From the NCBI GenBank assembly GCA_965226805.1, contig CBDDDW010000025.1:62001-126000 (forward strand): 64,000 bases of DNA, given 5' to 3'. This document shows positions 1 to 8,152 of this stretch, piece after piece. Within the stretch, counting starts at the first letter, position 1. The number at the start of each line of letters is the position of its first letter. The position numbers and the translations under genes are program-made. The notes beneath the pieces are model-generated. The model ran no database searches. It was not told the DNA's origin and saw only the letters and a program-made list of their open reading frames with translations. This DNA comes from CBDDDW01 sp965226805. Lineage in GTDB: Bacteria > Chloroflexota > Dehalococcoidia > Lucifugimonadales > JAGWBF01.

Positions 1-130
1 CGATTGAAGGCGGATGTCGCGCGGACCTGAGTGGCCAGAGCGTGTCCGTTGGGACCGAGTCCTTAGCAATAATGCGAGCGGCTACCGCTGGTCATCTATC
101 CAGGGATGGGTACGCGGACGAACAGAGATA

Positions 131-382
131 CTACGTGCCTTCCTTCACTTCTACGATCTCATCCGCGACGAGACCATGTGCCTCACGGTGGACAGCAACA
201 GCTGCTTCTTTATTAGGAGCCTCACAGAGACAGTATACGGTACCCTCTCCTTCATTAAACCAGTACTTCAGGTAGCTCACTCCGTGCTTCTCCTGAACCT
301 CCAGGTCCCTCTGGTGAGCGCCCGCGACGGCGTCGGCAGTCAGCCCTGGTACGGCCTTGTGGGTATCCATGTAAAGCGCCAC
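131..382 (-). CDS. DUF4242 family small protein
   Basis: An 83-residue protein beginning ALYMDTHKAVPG after the initiator and containing VQEKHGVSYLKYW, EGTVYCLCEAP and AVHREAHGLVADEI. This matches the DUF4242 family, small ferredoxin-fold proteins of which one characterised member binds nickel; the biological role is otherwise unknown. A longer reading frame extends upstream, but a GTG codon preceded by GGAGG four bases away is the better start and puts the family's usual N-terminus at residue 1. No operon partner is visible, because the window edge lies on one side and an IS1380 element 165 bp away on the other. The family assignment is firm; no function is claimed. Confidence 0.8.
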   Translation of the reverse strand: MALYMDTHKAVPGLTADAVAGAHQRDLEVQEKHGVSYLKYWFNEGEGTVYCLCEAPNKEAAVAVHREAHGLVADEIVEVKEGT

Positions 383-546
383 GTTACCTCCAATCCAATG
401 GTCTATTCCTCTAAAGATGGAGACAACATATATCCATCTATGTGTCGTGTCAAGCCTGGGCAATTTGTATTGGGGATACCGGGCAGAGCCGTTTCAGCAC
501 GGTAAGAGCGAGGGCCGGACGTTCCTCCGCGATCGCTTTGTCCTTG

Positions 547-571
547 CCTAAGCCCGAATCCACCGAAGGAC
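547..571 (+). repeat. IS1380 left terminal inverted repeat
   Basis: Begins CCTAAGCCCGAATCC and is the exact reverse complement of positions 2238-2262 over 25 bases. It is the transposase-binding end of the insertion sequence. Confidence 0.9.
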
Positions 572-673
572 GGCCTTGGGGACAGTCCTTGAAGAAGCCA
601 TCGGGTGCTCCTCTGAATCTGGGATAATGGTTTTGGAACAGAAACCAGCCCGGAAACAAGGAGCACCCAATAG

Positions 674-1999
674 ATGCTGCCACAGAACAAACCCGACCGT
701 ATCCGCATCCTCTTTGACGACCATCGCCTGGTGGCCAATGCCGGCCTGCTCCTGCCGGCCACCCTAGCCCGGCACCTGGGCCTGCGGGAACTCGTCGACC
801 ATCACCTTGACCTCGGCGGAGCGCCGGGACGGGCGAACACTGGGGACAAGATGCTGACGCTGGTCGCTTCCGCGCTGGCAGGCGGCGACTGCATCGACGA
901 CGCCGATGCGCTGCGCGCTGGTGGGACGGTCGGTGTTCTAGGCTGCGTGGTCAAGGCGCCATCCACCCTGGGGACCTTCCTGCGCAGCTTCCGGTGGGGG
1001 CATGTCCGTCAACTCGACCGCGTGAGCCGCCAGTTGTTGGCCCGGGCCTGGGCCGCTGGGGCCGGACCCGGCGACTCGCCCCTGACCATCGACCTGGACT
1101 CGACCATCTGCGAGACCTATGGACTGGCCAAGGAGGGAGCGCGCCACCACGGCTATACCGGCGCCCGCGGCTATCACCCGCTGCTGGCCATTGCCGCCGG
1201 CACCGGCGAGGTGCTGATGTCCCGGCTGCGCGAGGGCCGGGCCAACACCGCCCGTGGCGCCGCCCACTTCCTGCGTGAGACGGTGGGGCGGGTGCGCTAC
1301 GGCGGGGCCAGGGGACAACTCACGGTGCGGGCCGACAGCGGCTTCTACGCCCACACTGTCGTTGCCGCCTGCCGGGAAATGGATGTCCGCTTCTCTATCA
1401 CCATCCGCCAGCGCGCCAGCCTGCGGGACCTGATCGAGGCGATACCAGAGGAGGACTGGACTCCCATTCCCTACTGGATGGACGGCGCCGCCGATGTCGC
1501 CGAGACGACTTACACCCCGTTCCAGACCAAGCCGGACGCCGCGCCGGTGCGGCTCATTGTCCGGCGGGTGAAGCCGACGCCCGGTTCCCAGCTCGCCCTC
1601 TTCGCCAGATACAGCTATCACGCCTTCATCACCGACCGCGATGGGGAGACGCTGGAACTGGAGGCCGATCATCGCCGCCACGCCGAGGTCGAGAACGCCA
1701 TACGCGACCTCAAGTACGGCGTCGGGCTGAACCACATGCCGTCGGGGCGCTTCGCCGCCAACGGCGCCTGGCTGGCGGTCCAGGTGATGGCGCATAACCT
1801 GGCCCGCTGGACAGCCCGCATCGGCCTGGGTCAGCAGATCGTGACCACCAAGACCCTCAGGCGGCGGGTCTTCGCTCTGGTGGGACGGATCACCCGCTCG
1901 GCGCGCCGCCTCACTTTGCATCTCCCCCGGCGCTGGCCTTGGGAAACCCAGTTCAGTCGCGCCTTGGCCCGGCTGCAAGCCATTCCATTCCCGGCCTGA
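674..1999 (+). CDS. IS1380-family DDE transposase
   Basis: A 441-residue protein that would cut and join the IS ends through an RNase-H-fold DDE active site. Candidate catalytic residues are visible: Asp in LTIDLDSTICETYG (about residue 139), Asp in VRADSGFY (about 219) and Glu in AEVENAIRDLK (about 339). Length fits the IS1380 family and the gene lies between the two 25-bp inverted repeats. The frame is intact, so the copy may be active. About 240 bp of non-coding IS sequence follows it. A long antisense frame over the same DNA (938-2107) is a GC-rich shadow and is not a gene. Confidence 0.92.
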   Translation: MLPQNKPDRIRILFDDHRLVANAGLLLPATLARHLGLRELVDHHLDLGGAPGRANTGDKMLTLVASALAGGDCIDDADALRAGGTVGVLGCVVKAPSTLGTFLRSFRWGHVRQLDRVSRQLLARAWAAGAGPGDSPLTIDLDSTICETYGLAKEGARHHGYTGARGYHPLLAIAAGTGEVLMSRLREGRANTARGAAHFLRETVGRVRYGGARGQLTVRADSGFYAHTVVAACREMDVRFSITIRQRASLRDLIEAIPEEDWTPIPYWMDGAADVAETTYTPFQTKPDAAPVRLIVRRVKPTPGSQLALFARYSYHAFITDRDGETLELEADHRRHAEVENAIRDLKYGVGLNHMPSGRFAANGAWLAVQVMAHNLARWTARIGLGQQIVTTKTLRRRVFALVGRITRSARRLTLHLPRRWPWETQFSRALARLQAIPFPA

Positions 2000-2237
2000 C
2001 GGCCAGCCTGCAACTGACCCAACGTCCCCGCAATCTCGCGCCACCCCGGTCGCGAGAGTCCCCTGCTGCGTATCCTCTCGCCATCCCGCGCATCGCAACT
2101 CCCGCATAGGGCCTTAGGGGCCCTGTGCGGCGCCTGAAGACCCTCCGCCGGCCTCCCATCTACCCCAAGACCCCAGGCCATCTCCCCTGTAGCTCCCTCA
2201 CCCACCCCCTTCCGCTGTCCTCACGCCGTCCATCCGT

Positions 2238-2262
2238 GTCCTTCGGTGGATTCGGGCTTAGG
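2238..2262 (-). repeat. IS1380 right terminal inverted repeat
   Basis: Ends with GGATTCGGGCTTAGG and is the exact reverse complement of positions 547-571 over 25 bases. It closes the insertion sequence 70 bp upstream of the secreted propeller protein gene. Confidence 0.9.
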
Positions 2263-2331
2263 GTCGATCCACGACTATCATGTCATCAAAGCTTTGGCAT
2301 TTACTCATTTCCTAACCTGGGGGGCGTAGGC

Positions 2332-4767
2332 ATGACGAAACAACGATGGCTTGGCGTTGCACTTGGTGTTATGGTCTTCCTGATCGCCTTCGGGCTTGCC
2401 CTGGCCCAGCAGCTTTTCCAGGTGAGCCGGACTGTGCCCGCCGACCTGGAGGTATTCGATACGACCGTCCTACCTGACGGACAGCTACAGTTAGAGTTCC
2501 GGGATGGGGTGCAGGTGGAATTCCTGGGCTTCAGAAGGTTCCAAATTCAGCCCCCCTTGCGCCAGTTCAATGAGGATGCGGCTGGCACTAGAAGAATATT
2601 CGCTAGAAACGCCACCGAGCCGCCGATCAGGCTCCGCCTGTTCGACCCGTGCCGCCCGGCGGTGGATTCGAACACGGGGCAGGAGATCGGCTTCTTCGTC
2701 GCCGATCTGCACGGTGGAAACATCTGGTGGGACGAGCAGGCAGGTAGGTGGAACGACGACGACAGGGAATGGGCGGGTAACACCTGCGACCCGGGTAACG
2801 AAAGGCCCGAAGGCAAGGCGTTTGTGATGCCCGGCCAGACCTTCACTATGGATATCAGGCTAGAACTTAACGAAGCGTACCGAAATATCGATCCTACGAC
2901 GATCGCGCTTGAGCCCGTCGTAATCGGCGGCGTTGGACGAGAGGTCCTGGGTCCAGCGCCTATCCAGCCACCCGCCGGAATGGTGGGCTGGTGGCCGGGC
3001 GACGGCAACGCCGAAGACATCATCGGCGGCAACCACGGCACACTCACTGGCGACTTCGTCGAAGGCATGGTGCAGCAGGGGTTCGGCCTTGACGGTGTCA
3101 GTGATCATATCCTGGTATCCGACAGCGCTGACCTCAACATCACAGGTGATGTCACAGTTGATCTGTGGGCCAGGCGGACTGCGTTCGGTGCTGAGTTTGG
3201 CTACGAGATGATTTCTAAGTCGGGCGTTGGCGAGCAGGGCAACAGTGGCGATGCTTTCGACATGTGGTTCCGTCGCAGTAATGTAGTAGCGGCCGGCTCG
3301 CTGAACACAACCGGCTCATACGACATAATCGTAGGTCCTGTCGTAGAGGACACAGACTTTCACCACTACGCCTACGTACGCAGCGGCAACCGCCACATGC
3401 TGTTCATGGACGGAGAAGTGGTTGCGAGTGTGGACTTGACGGCAGATGCGGCGGATACTTCTGGCATTCCCATGACAATTGGCGCCTTCCGGTTTCTTGA
3501 CGAATCGGGTTTCTGCTGTCACTTCGGCGGGGTCATTGACGAGGTCGAGGTCTTCAACCGCGCCTTGACCGCTGAGGAGATCAGGGCCATCTACAACGCA
3601 GGCAGCGCTGGGAAGATCAAGCCCGAGCCCTCTCCGTACGGCGAGTTCCACGGCTCCAAGTGGAACGACATCAACGGCGACGGAGCGTGGGACGCTGGTG
3701 AGCCAGGTCTGCCGGGCTGGGAGATCGTCCTGGATCTTAACCGCGACGGCACTGCAGACAGGACCACTATCACCGGCGCCAGCGGCGAGTACTGGTTCAT
3801 GGAAGTGCCACCTGGCACGTTCGATATCTGGGAAACGCCTCAAGCAGGATGGGTTCAGACCTACCCCAACAAACCCAAACATACCGGCGGGTCGTCCGCG
3901 GGCCAAGTGATCAACACGGTGGACTTCGGCAACATGCAGCGGCCCAAGATAGTTTTCGTCTCGGACAGAGACGGCGACAACGAGATATTCGTGATGAACG
4001 ACGACGGCTCCGAGCAGACGCAGCTCACCCACAACGCTGTTGGGGACCAATTTCCTGCCTGGTCACCAGATGGCACCAAGATCGTCTTCGCTGGAGGATC
4101 GGGCGCCGGCACCGAGATATACGTGATGGAGGCCAACGGCGACAACCTGACTCAGATTACCGACAACAGCTACCAGGACGGCTGGCCAGCCTTTTCTCCC
4201 GACGGCACCAAAATCGCTTTCGCGAACTACAAACATGGCAACACAGAAGTCTTTGTCATGGATGCCAACGGAGCGAACGAGACCCGCCTTACCGGCGTCC
4301 CATCGTTTCAAGGCTGGAACTACGCCCCCTCCTGGTCTGCGGACGGCGCAAGGATCGCCTTCAGGTCTGACAGGGGCGGCAACTCCGAGATATGGGCTAT
4401 GGATCCGGACGGCTCGAACCAGACCAATATCACTGCCAGCTCCCCCGAGTGGGATGAAGGTCCCGAATGGTCCCCTGACGGCGGGGGTATCGCCTTCCAC
4501 TCCCAGGCATCTCAAGGCCAGGATTGGGATGTATGGGTTATGAACGCCGACGGCTCAGCTCAGGTCAACCTTACGAACAACCCAGCCGGATCCGATACGC
4601 AACCGACCTGGTCACCGGATAGCGGCAGAATTGCCTTCGCTTCTGTTATTGCAGGGGACTATGAGATATTCACGATGGGCGTCCGTGGAGGCGACCTCAT
4701 CCAGCTCACAGACAACGATGATCACGATGTACAGCCACGCTGGTCCCGCGGTGTGGTGCCACCATAG
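2332..4767 (+). CDS. Exported LamG / SdrD-like / TolB-type beta-propeller protein
   Basis: An 811-residue protein with an N-terminal signal segment (hydrophobic residues about 7-25, ending LALAQQ). Domains in order: an unassigned beta-rich region; a LamG/concanavalin-like domain (about 215-420, starting GMVGWWPGDGNAEDIIGG); a SdrD B-like module (about 436-535, WNDINGDGAWDAGEPGLPGW); and a TolB/PD40 beta-propeller (about 540-811) with repeated WSPDGTKIVF-type blades. Such proteins are exported carbohydrate- or surface-binding proteins; the ligand is unknown. I chose the ATG at 2332 because the signal peptide starts there; the open frame runs further upstream into the IS. The IS1380 right end is only 70 bp upstream, so native regulation may be disturbed. 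Confidence 0.85.
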   Translation: MTKQRWLGVALGVMVFLIAFGLALAQQLFQVSRTVPADLEVFDTTVLPDGQLQLEFRDGVQVEFLGFRRFQIQPPLRQFNEDAAGTRRIFARNATEPPIRLRLFDPCRPAVDSNTGQEIGFFVADLHGGNIWWDEQAGRWNDDDREWAGNTCDPGNERPEGKAFVMPGQTFTMDIRLELNEAYRNIDPTTIALEPVVIGGVGREVLGPAPIQPPAGMVGWWPGDGNAEDIIGGNHGTLTGDFVEGMVQQGFGLDGVSDHILVSDSADLNITGDVTVDLWARRTAFGAEFGYEMISKSGVGEQGNSGDAFDMWFRRSNVVAAGSLNTTGSYDIIVGPVVEDTDFHHYAYVRSGNRHMLFMDGEVVASVDLTADAADTSGIPMTIGAFRFLDESGFCCHFGGVIDEVEVFNRALTAEEIRAIYNAGSAGKIKPEPSPYGEFHGSKWNDINGDGAWDAGEPGLPGWEIVLDLNRDGTADRTTITGASGEYWFMEVPPGTFDIWETPQAGWVQTYPNKPKHTGGSSAGQVINTVDFGNMQRPKIVFVSDRDGDNEIFVMNDDGSEQTQLTHNAVGDQFPAWSPDGTKIVFAGGSGAGTEIYVMEANGDNLTQITDNSYQDGWPAFSPDGTKIAFANYKHGNTEVFVMDANGANETRLTGVPSFQGWNYAPSWSADGARIAFRSDRGGNSEIWAMDPDGSNQTNITASSPEWDEGPEWSPDGGGIAFHSQASQGQDWDVWVMNADGSAQVNLTNNPAGSDTQPTWSPDSGRIAFASVIAGDYEIFTMGVRGGDLIQLTDNDDHDVQPRWSRGVVPP

Positions 4768-5242
4768 GGCCAGGGGGGCATCGGCTTCGCCCAGCCACAC
4801 CTCCTGATAACGATTGAGGGTTATGCCGACAGGCTACTCCGCGTTACCTGAAAGAAATCTGCCCCTGTGTGCGGTGTGGCTGAAAGAATACTGGGGTTGA
4901 GGTATTGGGGATAGGTAGAGGGGCCGCTCACACGGGGTCAGGAATGTCTCAGCCCCGCGCGGCGGGGCGGGCGGTGTTGCCGTGCCGGCCCTCGAAATTC
5001 AAAACTGTACCCGGGGAAAGCAATTCCATAGCGGTCAGCGGGAAACCCGGATGCTTTCCTGCAGGCTTAAAAAAGTTGACCGTTTGTGCGATTAGCTAAC
5101 GCTGGTCGCCCTAGCAGTTAGACCCCTTGACCAGGTCTTTGTCGGTGGCTGTTTAGGGGGTCAGCGGATTGTTTCGTGACCATCTGGGTTTTTCGGAAAA
5201 CAGCCACAGTCTCAATAACAGAGGGTTTTATCTCAGTTTGTA
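4768..5242. other. Intergenic stretch, no gene recognised
   Basis: No convincing coding frame, RNA gene or IS end was found. The only structure noted is a 10-bp inverted repeat, GTGGCTGTTT (5145-5154) with AAACAGCCAC (5198-5207), separated by 43 nt. The region is chromosomal DNA immediately outside the left attachment site of the integrated element. Confidence 0.5.
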
Positions 5243-5260
5243 TTGGCGGGAGCGGGAGGG
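5243..5260. repeat. attL, 18-bp copy of tRNA-Sec 3' end
   Basis: TTGGCGGGAGCGGGAGGG, identical to 14502-14519. The match stops on both sides (A versus C before, T versus A after). It is the distal copy of the attachment core left by site-specific integration. Confidence 0.88.
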
Positions 5261-5298
5261 TGTAGAACTTAGATAGAGAATCCACTAAATCCAGGGGT

Positions 5299-5318
5299 TT
5301 TGTACAGATTCTTTGTAC
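5299..5318. repeat. Integrase arm-type repeat, left copy
   Basis: TTTGTACAGATTCTTTGTAC, present once near each end of the element (also 14380-14399), in the same orientation. Each copy holds two TTTGTAC half-units 13 bp apart. The location 39 bp inside attL suggests an arm-type integrase or excisionase binding site; this role is inferred. Confidence 0.65.
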
Positions 5319-5400
5319 ACTGTTGGCAGGAACTATCGGGAATAGGACGGCAACATCATGATGGGCCTTTATCCTCCCCTGGATACCCCTCCAGATCAAC

Positions 5401-5553
5401 CTAGTAGTTGGCGCTAGTGCCGCGCTGGATGGCCTCAATAACCCGATTAGCTTGCTCCCGGCTATACTTTTTGAACATGGCCTCTAGTCTATCTTCCGTA
5501 TCCTTCAATGCCTTCGTCAGGTCCTCTGTCGTAACGTAGTCTGCTACTGCCAT
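5401..5553 (-). CDS. Small protein, last gene of satellite
   Basis: A 50-residue protein, MAVADYVTTEDLTKALK to the end RGTSANY, preceded by an excellent GGAGAGGAGG ribosome-binding site 4 bases from the ATG. It looks helical and charged, with a central DTEDRLEAMFKKYS segment, and has no recognised family. It is the most 3' gene of the element before attL, where satellites often carry accessory or helper-interaction genes. The strong Shine-Dalgarno sequence and clean frame are the reasons to call it; function is unknown. Confidence 0.65.
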   Translation of the reverse strand: MAVADYVTTEDLTKALKDTEDRLEAMFKKYSREQANRVIEAIQRGTSANY

Positions 5554-5699
5554 GCTCTCCTCCTCTCCATAGGTAAAGGGGTCATGGTACTCCCCTGGAT
5601 ACTCCCTGTCAAATCATGGGACTGCGGCGGGTTAGGAGCAACAAAACACAGTGTCGGGTGAAGGGGTAAAACGCGCTGTACGGCCATCCTGGACATAGA

Positions 5700-6140
5700 T
5701 TAGGGAATCTGTGCGCCCCTTACGATCAATTCCAGCATCTTACCCGCGCTGTCGTAATGGCCGACTCCCCTAACCGTCCACTCCATGCCATCATCGGTAA
5801 AGGTGTTATCCGAAGTGGTCCACTCAAGGGAGAGGCTGCGCGTTTCCTCGCTTGACTTCCCTTCGTTGTACAGGTAGTCCGCGCTCCCCGTGGCCGGGCG
5901 CACAAGGTAACGGCGTACAGGCCGGTCAAGTGTCTTTCCGTCTGAGTATGACAGTTGATCGCGGGCCGTTAGGTCCAGCCGCCGACAACGGGCCGACGTC
6001 TCAAAGTTGCTGAATAGCTGGCTACCGAAGTCGTCACGGGCCGACTCATATTTGATCTTCCGGGTGATTACCCGGTTAAGGCTGGGAATCTCAGACCGGC
6101 GCGTTATGCCGCACAGGATGGCCGTAGAGATCATCCTCAA
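5700..6140 (-). CDS. Putative head-closure / head-tail adaptor protein
   Basis: An open frame of 146 codons directly after the portal gene, overlapping its 3' end by about 50 bp. The C-terminal part (SLEWTTSDNTFTDDGMEWTVRGVGHYD then KMLELIVRGAQIP, written here in two pieces) has the beta-rich look of small head-completion proteins, in which a measured value such as a TVRGVGHY strand recurs. No family is recognised with confidence and the true start is probably downstream of the first ATG, around the NRVITRKIKYESARDD segment. The role is inferred from position after the portal in a packaging module. Confidence 0.45.
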   Translation of the reverse strand: MRMISTAILCGITRRSEIPSLNRVITRKIKYESARDDFGSQLFSNFETSARCRRLDLTARDQLSYSDGKTLDRPVRRYLVRPATGSADYLYNEGKSSEETRSLSLEWTTSDNTFTDDGMEWTVRGVGHYDSAGKMLELIVRGAQIP

Positions 6141-7171
6141 GCTCCAACAGGTTAGTCAGCCGTGCCGCCTTGTCAATGTCCATGCCGCCTTTCACCAACT
6201 GGCCGAAGGAACGCGCCCGGCCCGATAGGTCCGAGGCCATCAACGGTGAGAAGTCGAAGGCGAAGGTGTCCAGGTCGAAGGTCCGCGCTATGGTGTCCGC
6301 GAGCTCACCCGCCACAGGGTTGACGCCGATGTGGAGAAACTGCCTTAGTTGCTCCCGAAGGGTAGTACCGTCCGTCTGCCCGACAAGCCCCCCAGGAACA
6401 CCACACGCGGCCAGGATATCGCGCCCGGTATCACCACGTAGGCGGGCCAGCACTTCAGGCGGTGCCGCCCCTATCCTCAGCTCGCGCCAATCAGTACGCG
6501 GCGCTCCCTGGGCGCCGGTTTGCCAGTTGTTCGCAACCGAAGGCGTCAAGCGCACTTCCCCGCGCATGGTGTTAACGTCCGCCTCAAGGCCGGAAGTTTG
6601 GCCGCCCGCCGTCCGGCATTGGGACAACCATACCGACCGGCCCGCCGACCTCTTGGCGTAGACGTGTCTCAAGGGCCATCGCCAAGTTGTGAGTCTCTTG
6701 ACAGTCTGCCAACGGCCCGACTCCCTTCCAAGGCTGAGTCTCCGAGCGTTGGTACATCAAATGAAGAATTCTTGACGCTGGCACTTCCAAGACTACATCA
6801 TGGGACGGGCCGCTAATCGTCGCTTTGTAGGTCCAGCTCGAAGGGTCGGCGCCGCCGCTAACGTCCCAGGTCGACGCCGGTGTAAGGCTGAGGCCGTCCG
6901 CGCCGTCCAGGATAAAGACGGCCTCACCGCGTAGGATAAGCTGGCGTCCGGTGTAACCTCGAAGGGCCGGGCCGAAGGCGTCCGCCACAATGCCAGGTGT
7001 CAACTTCGCGCTGGCAAAGGCTCGCGCCCACCATCCCGCCGCCGCCGCCGTAGCGCCGACACGGGCCTTGACAGGGCCTTTGGTGCCTTGAGCTTGCGCG
7101 AAGATGGCCGCAAGTACGGCGTCTCCGAAGTCGGTATCTGCCCGTGTCTCGCGTGTCCAGGGGAACCTCAT
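6091..7171 (-). CDS. Phage portal protein, HK97-like (one +1 break)
   Basis: It would form the dodecameric ring through which DNA enters the capsid. The N-terminal part (MRFPWTRETRAD to VGMVVPMPDGG) and C-terminal part (QTSGLEADVNTMRGEVRLTP to the end) lie in frames offset by one base. Deleting one base near 6599-6610 gives a continuous protein of about 359 residues, close to the usual portal length. Diagnostic segments are VLEVPASRILHLMYQ, KGVGPLADCQETHNLA and DILAACGVPGGLVG. The start is ATG at 7171 with GGAGGGGC upstream. It follows the connector gene, an order opposite to lambdoid modules. Confidence 0.8.
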
Positions 7172-7291
7172 TTATATGCCCCTCCAGATTAGATCAGTGT
7201 CGCCGCCCCACGTTACCAACGTCTGGCCGCCCCACCGTATGCGTCCAGGCGGCGCCGGTGGGAAGGCGACAAACTCGCCGCCAGGTTCGCC
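7172..7291 (-). other. Short open stretch between connector and portal
   Basis: Immediately after the connector's TGA stop the same frame stays open for 39 codons to a TAA abutting the portal ATG, with protein-like sequence (PPGRIRWGGQTLVTWGG). No ATG or GTG start lies in this frame, only an internal TTG. It may be a small head gene whose start has been displaced by a sequence error, or chance. Selenocysteine read-through was considered and is not supported. Confidence 0.3.
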
Positions 7292-7570
7292 TCAGAGCCT
7301 CCGAACGCGCCAGCGTGACAGTACCGAGGCCGCGCCACTGTTCACAAAGGCATTGGCGAATGACTGCCCACGCGCCGCGAAAGGCTGGTCGTGCTGGTAT
7401 GCCGCGAACCTCTGGATTGCAAGGTCTCGGATAGCGGTCGGCGCGGCGGGCGCTTCCTCTAGGACAGTGGCATTAGCAGCGTCCAGGAGCAGTTGCAATT
7501 CGGCTGTTTGGTCTGCATCCCGCCCCTCAATGCCCAGGTACGCGGACAGTCGAGCGACATCTATAGCCAT
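7292..7570 (-). CDS. Head-tail connector protein
   Basis: A 92-residue protein beginning MAIDVARLSAYLGIEGRDAD and ending SGAASVLSRWRVRRL. The pattern of an N-terminal helix, a variable middle and an NSGAASLLSRWRVRR-like end is typical of gp6-type connector proteins that dock under the portal of tailed-phage heads. The ATG overlaps the end of the protease gene, showing translational coupling. In a tail-less satellite this ring would be the docking surface for a helper tail; that is inference. Confidence 0.72.
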   Translation of the reverse strand: MAIDVARLSAYLGIEGRDADQTAELQLLLDAANATVLEEAPAAPTAIRDLAIQRFAAYQHDQPFAARGQSFANAFVNSGAASVLSRWRVRRL

Positions 7571-8142
7571 CGCAGCACCTCACGGTTTAGTTGCCAATAG
7601 TGGCGCGTTTCATCGTCTCGCGCCTCAAGGGTTGTGTCGGGATAGGCCGCCCGCGTGACGGCTGAAAACTCGCCTAGCAGGGCCGCCCCTATAGTCCTAA
7701 TGGTGGTCCCAGGATTGGCCGGATTAGCGGCCTCGGCCTCGGCCTTCGGATTCATGGATTTGGGCAGTACGTTGAATCCTGGTGAGAGGCCGCGCAACAA
7801 TCCTTGAGCATGGGCGCGCATGAAGTCACGTTGCCAGCTCGTTTGTTCCCCTTCGGTCGGTAGCACGGCCTCGAAGGTCAAGGCGTCGGGTGAGTCGGCC
7901 AGGGTGAGTGTTCCCGCGTTCCTGGACGCCAAGGGCCGGGCCATATCGTGAGAGAGTAGAAAGTTGACCTCGTGGTTGTCCACGTCCAGGCCAGGCTTGA
8001 AGGCGCCGGGTAGAAACCGCTCTTGACGCCGTGTGCCAATGACGGCCAGGCCGCCATAGGGGAAACGGCCCGCGATTACGGGCCGCTCACCATCTTGTCG
8101 AATCTCAAGGTCTACGGCGTAGACGCCGCGAGTCTCTAGCAT
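7561..8142 (-). CDS. Prohead protease, HK97 family (S78-like)
   Basis: A 193-residue protein. Family features are RFPYGGLAVI, RRQERFLPGAF, VNFLLSHDMARPLASR (catalytic His of the herpesvirus-like fold) and GLLRGLSPGFNV (Ser region). It would cleave the capsid scaffold during head maturation. The first ATG giving the family N-terminus (MLETRGVYAVDLEIRQDG) is at 8142; the open frame extends to 8220 but overlaps the capsid gene. It lies downstream of the capsid gene, whereas lambdoid phages place the protease before it. Confidence 0.83.
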   Translation of the reverse strand: MLETRGVYAVDLEIRQDGERPVIAGRFPYGGLAVIGTRRQERFLPGAFKPGLDVDNHEVNFLLSHDMARPLASRNAGTLTLADSPDALTFEAVLPTEGEQTSWQRDFMRAHAQGLLRGLSPGFNVLPKSMNPKAEAEAANPANPGTTIRTIGAALLGEFSAVTRAAYPDTTLEARDDETRHYWQLNREVLRWL

Positions 8143-8152
8143 GGCGCCCGCC

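Larger units (their letters stand above)
547..2262 (+). mobile_element. IS1380-family insertion sequence, complete
   Basis: A 1716-bp element with one transposase gene and near-terminal perfect 25-bp inverted repeats (547-571 and 2238-2262). Size, single open frame and transposase type fit IS1380. I looked for a 3-5 bp target duplication: the bases outside the ends (CTTG left, GTCG right) do not match, so either the duplication has diverged or the exact ends differ by a base or two. The right end lies 70 bp before the start codon of the next gene, so it may have displaced or supplied that gene's promoter. Confidence 0.9.

Noticed and set aside
938..2107. 389-codon minus-strand frame opposite the transposase
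   Set aside because: GC-rich antisense shadow with low-complexity, Gly/Pro/Arg-rich translation and no family features; the plus strand encodes a clear IS1380 transposase.
3316..4050. 244-codon minus-strand frame inside the LamG/TolB gene
   Set aside because: Translation shows no domain or ribosome-binding site and lies wholly opposite a well-supported multidomain protein.
5118..5438. 106-codon minus-strand frame across attL
   Set aside because: It crosses the 18-bp att core and an integrase arm site and overlaps the end of the better supported 50-residue gene at 5401-5553.
7172..7294. Selenocysteine read-through of the connector's TGA, given tRNA-Sec nearby
   Set aside because: The connector ends at the normal family position (SRWRVRRL), no SECIS-like hairpin was seen after the TGA, and a displaced small gene is a simpler reading.
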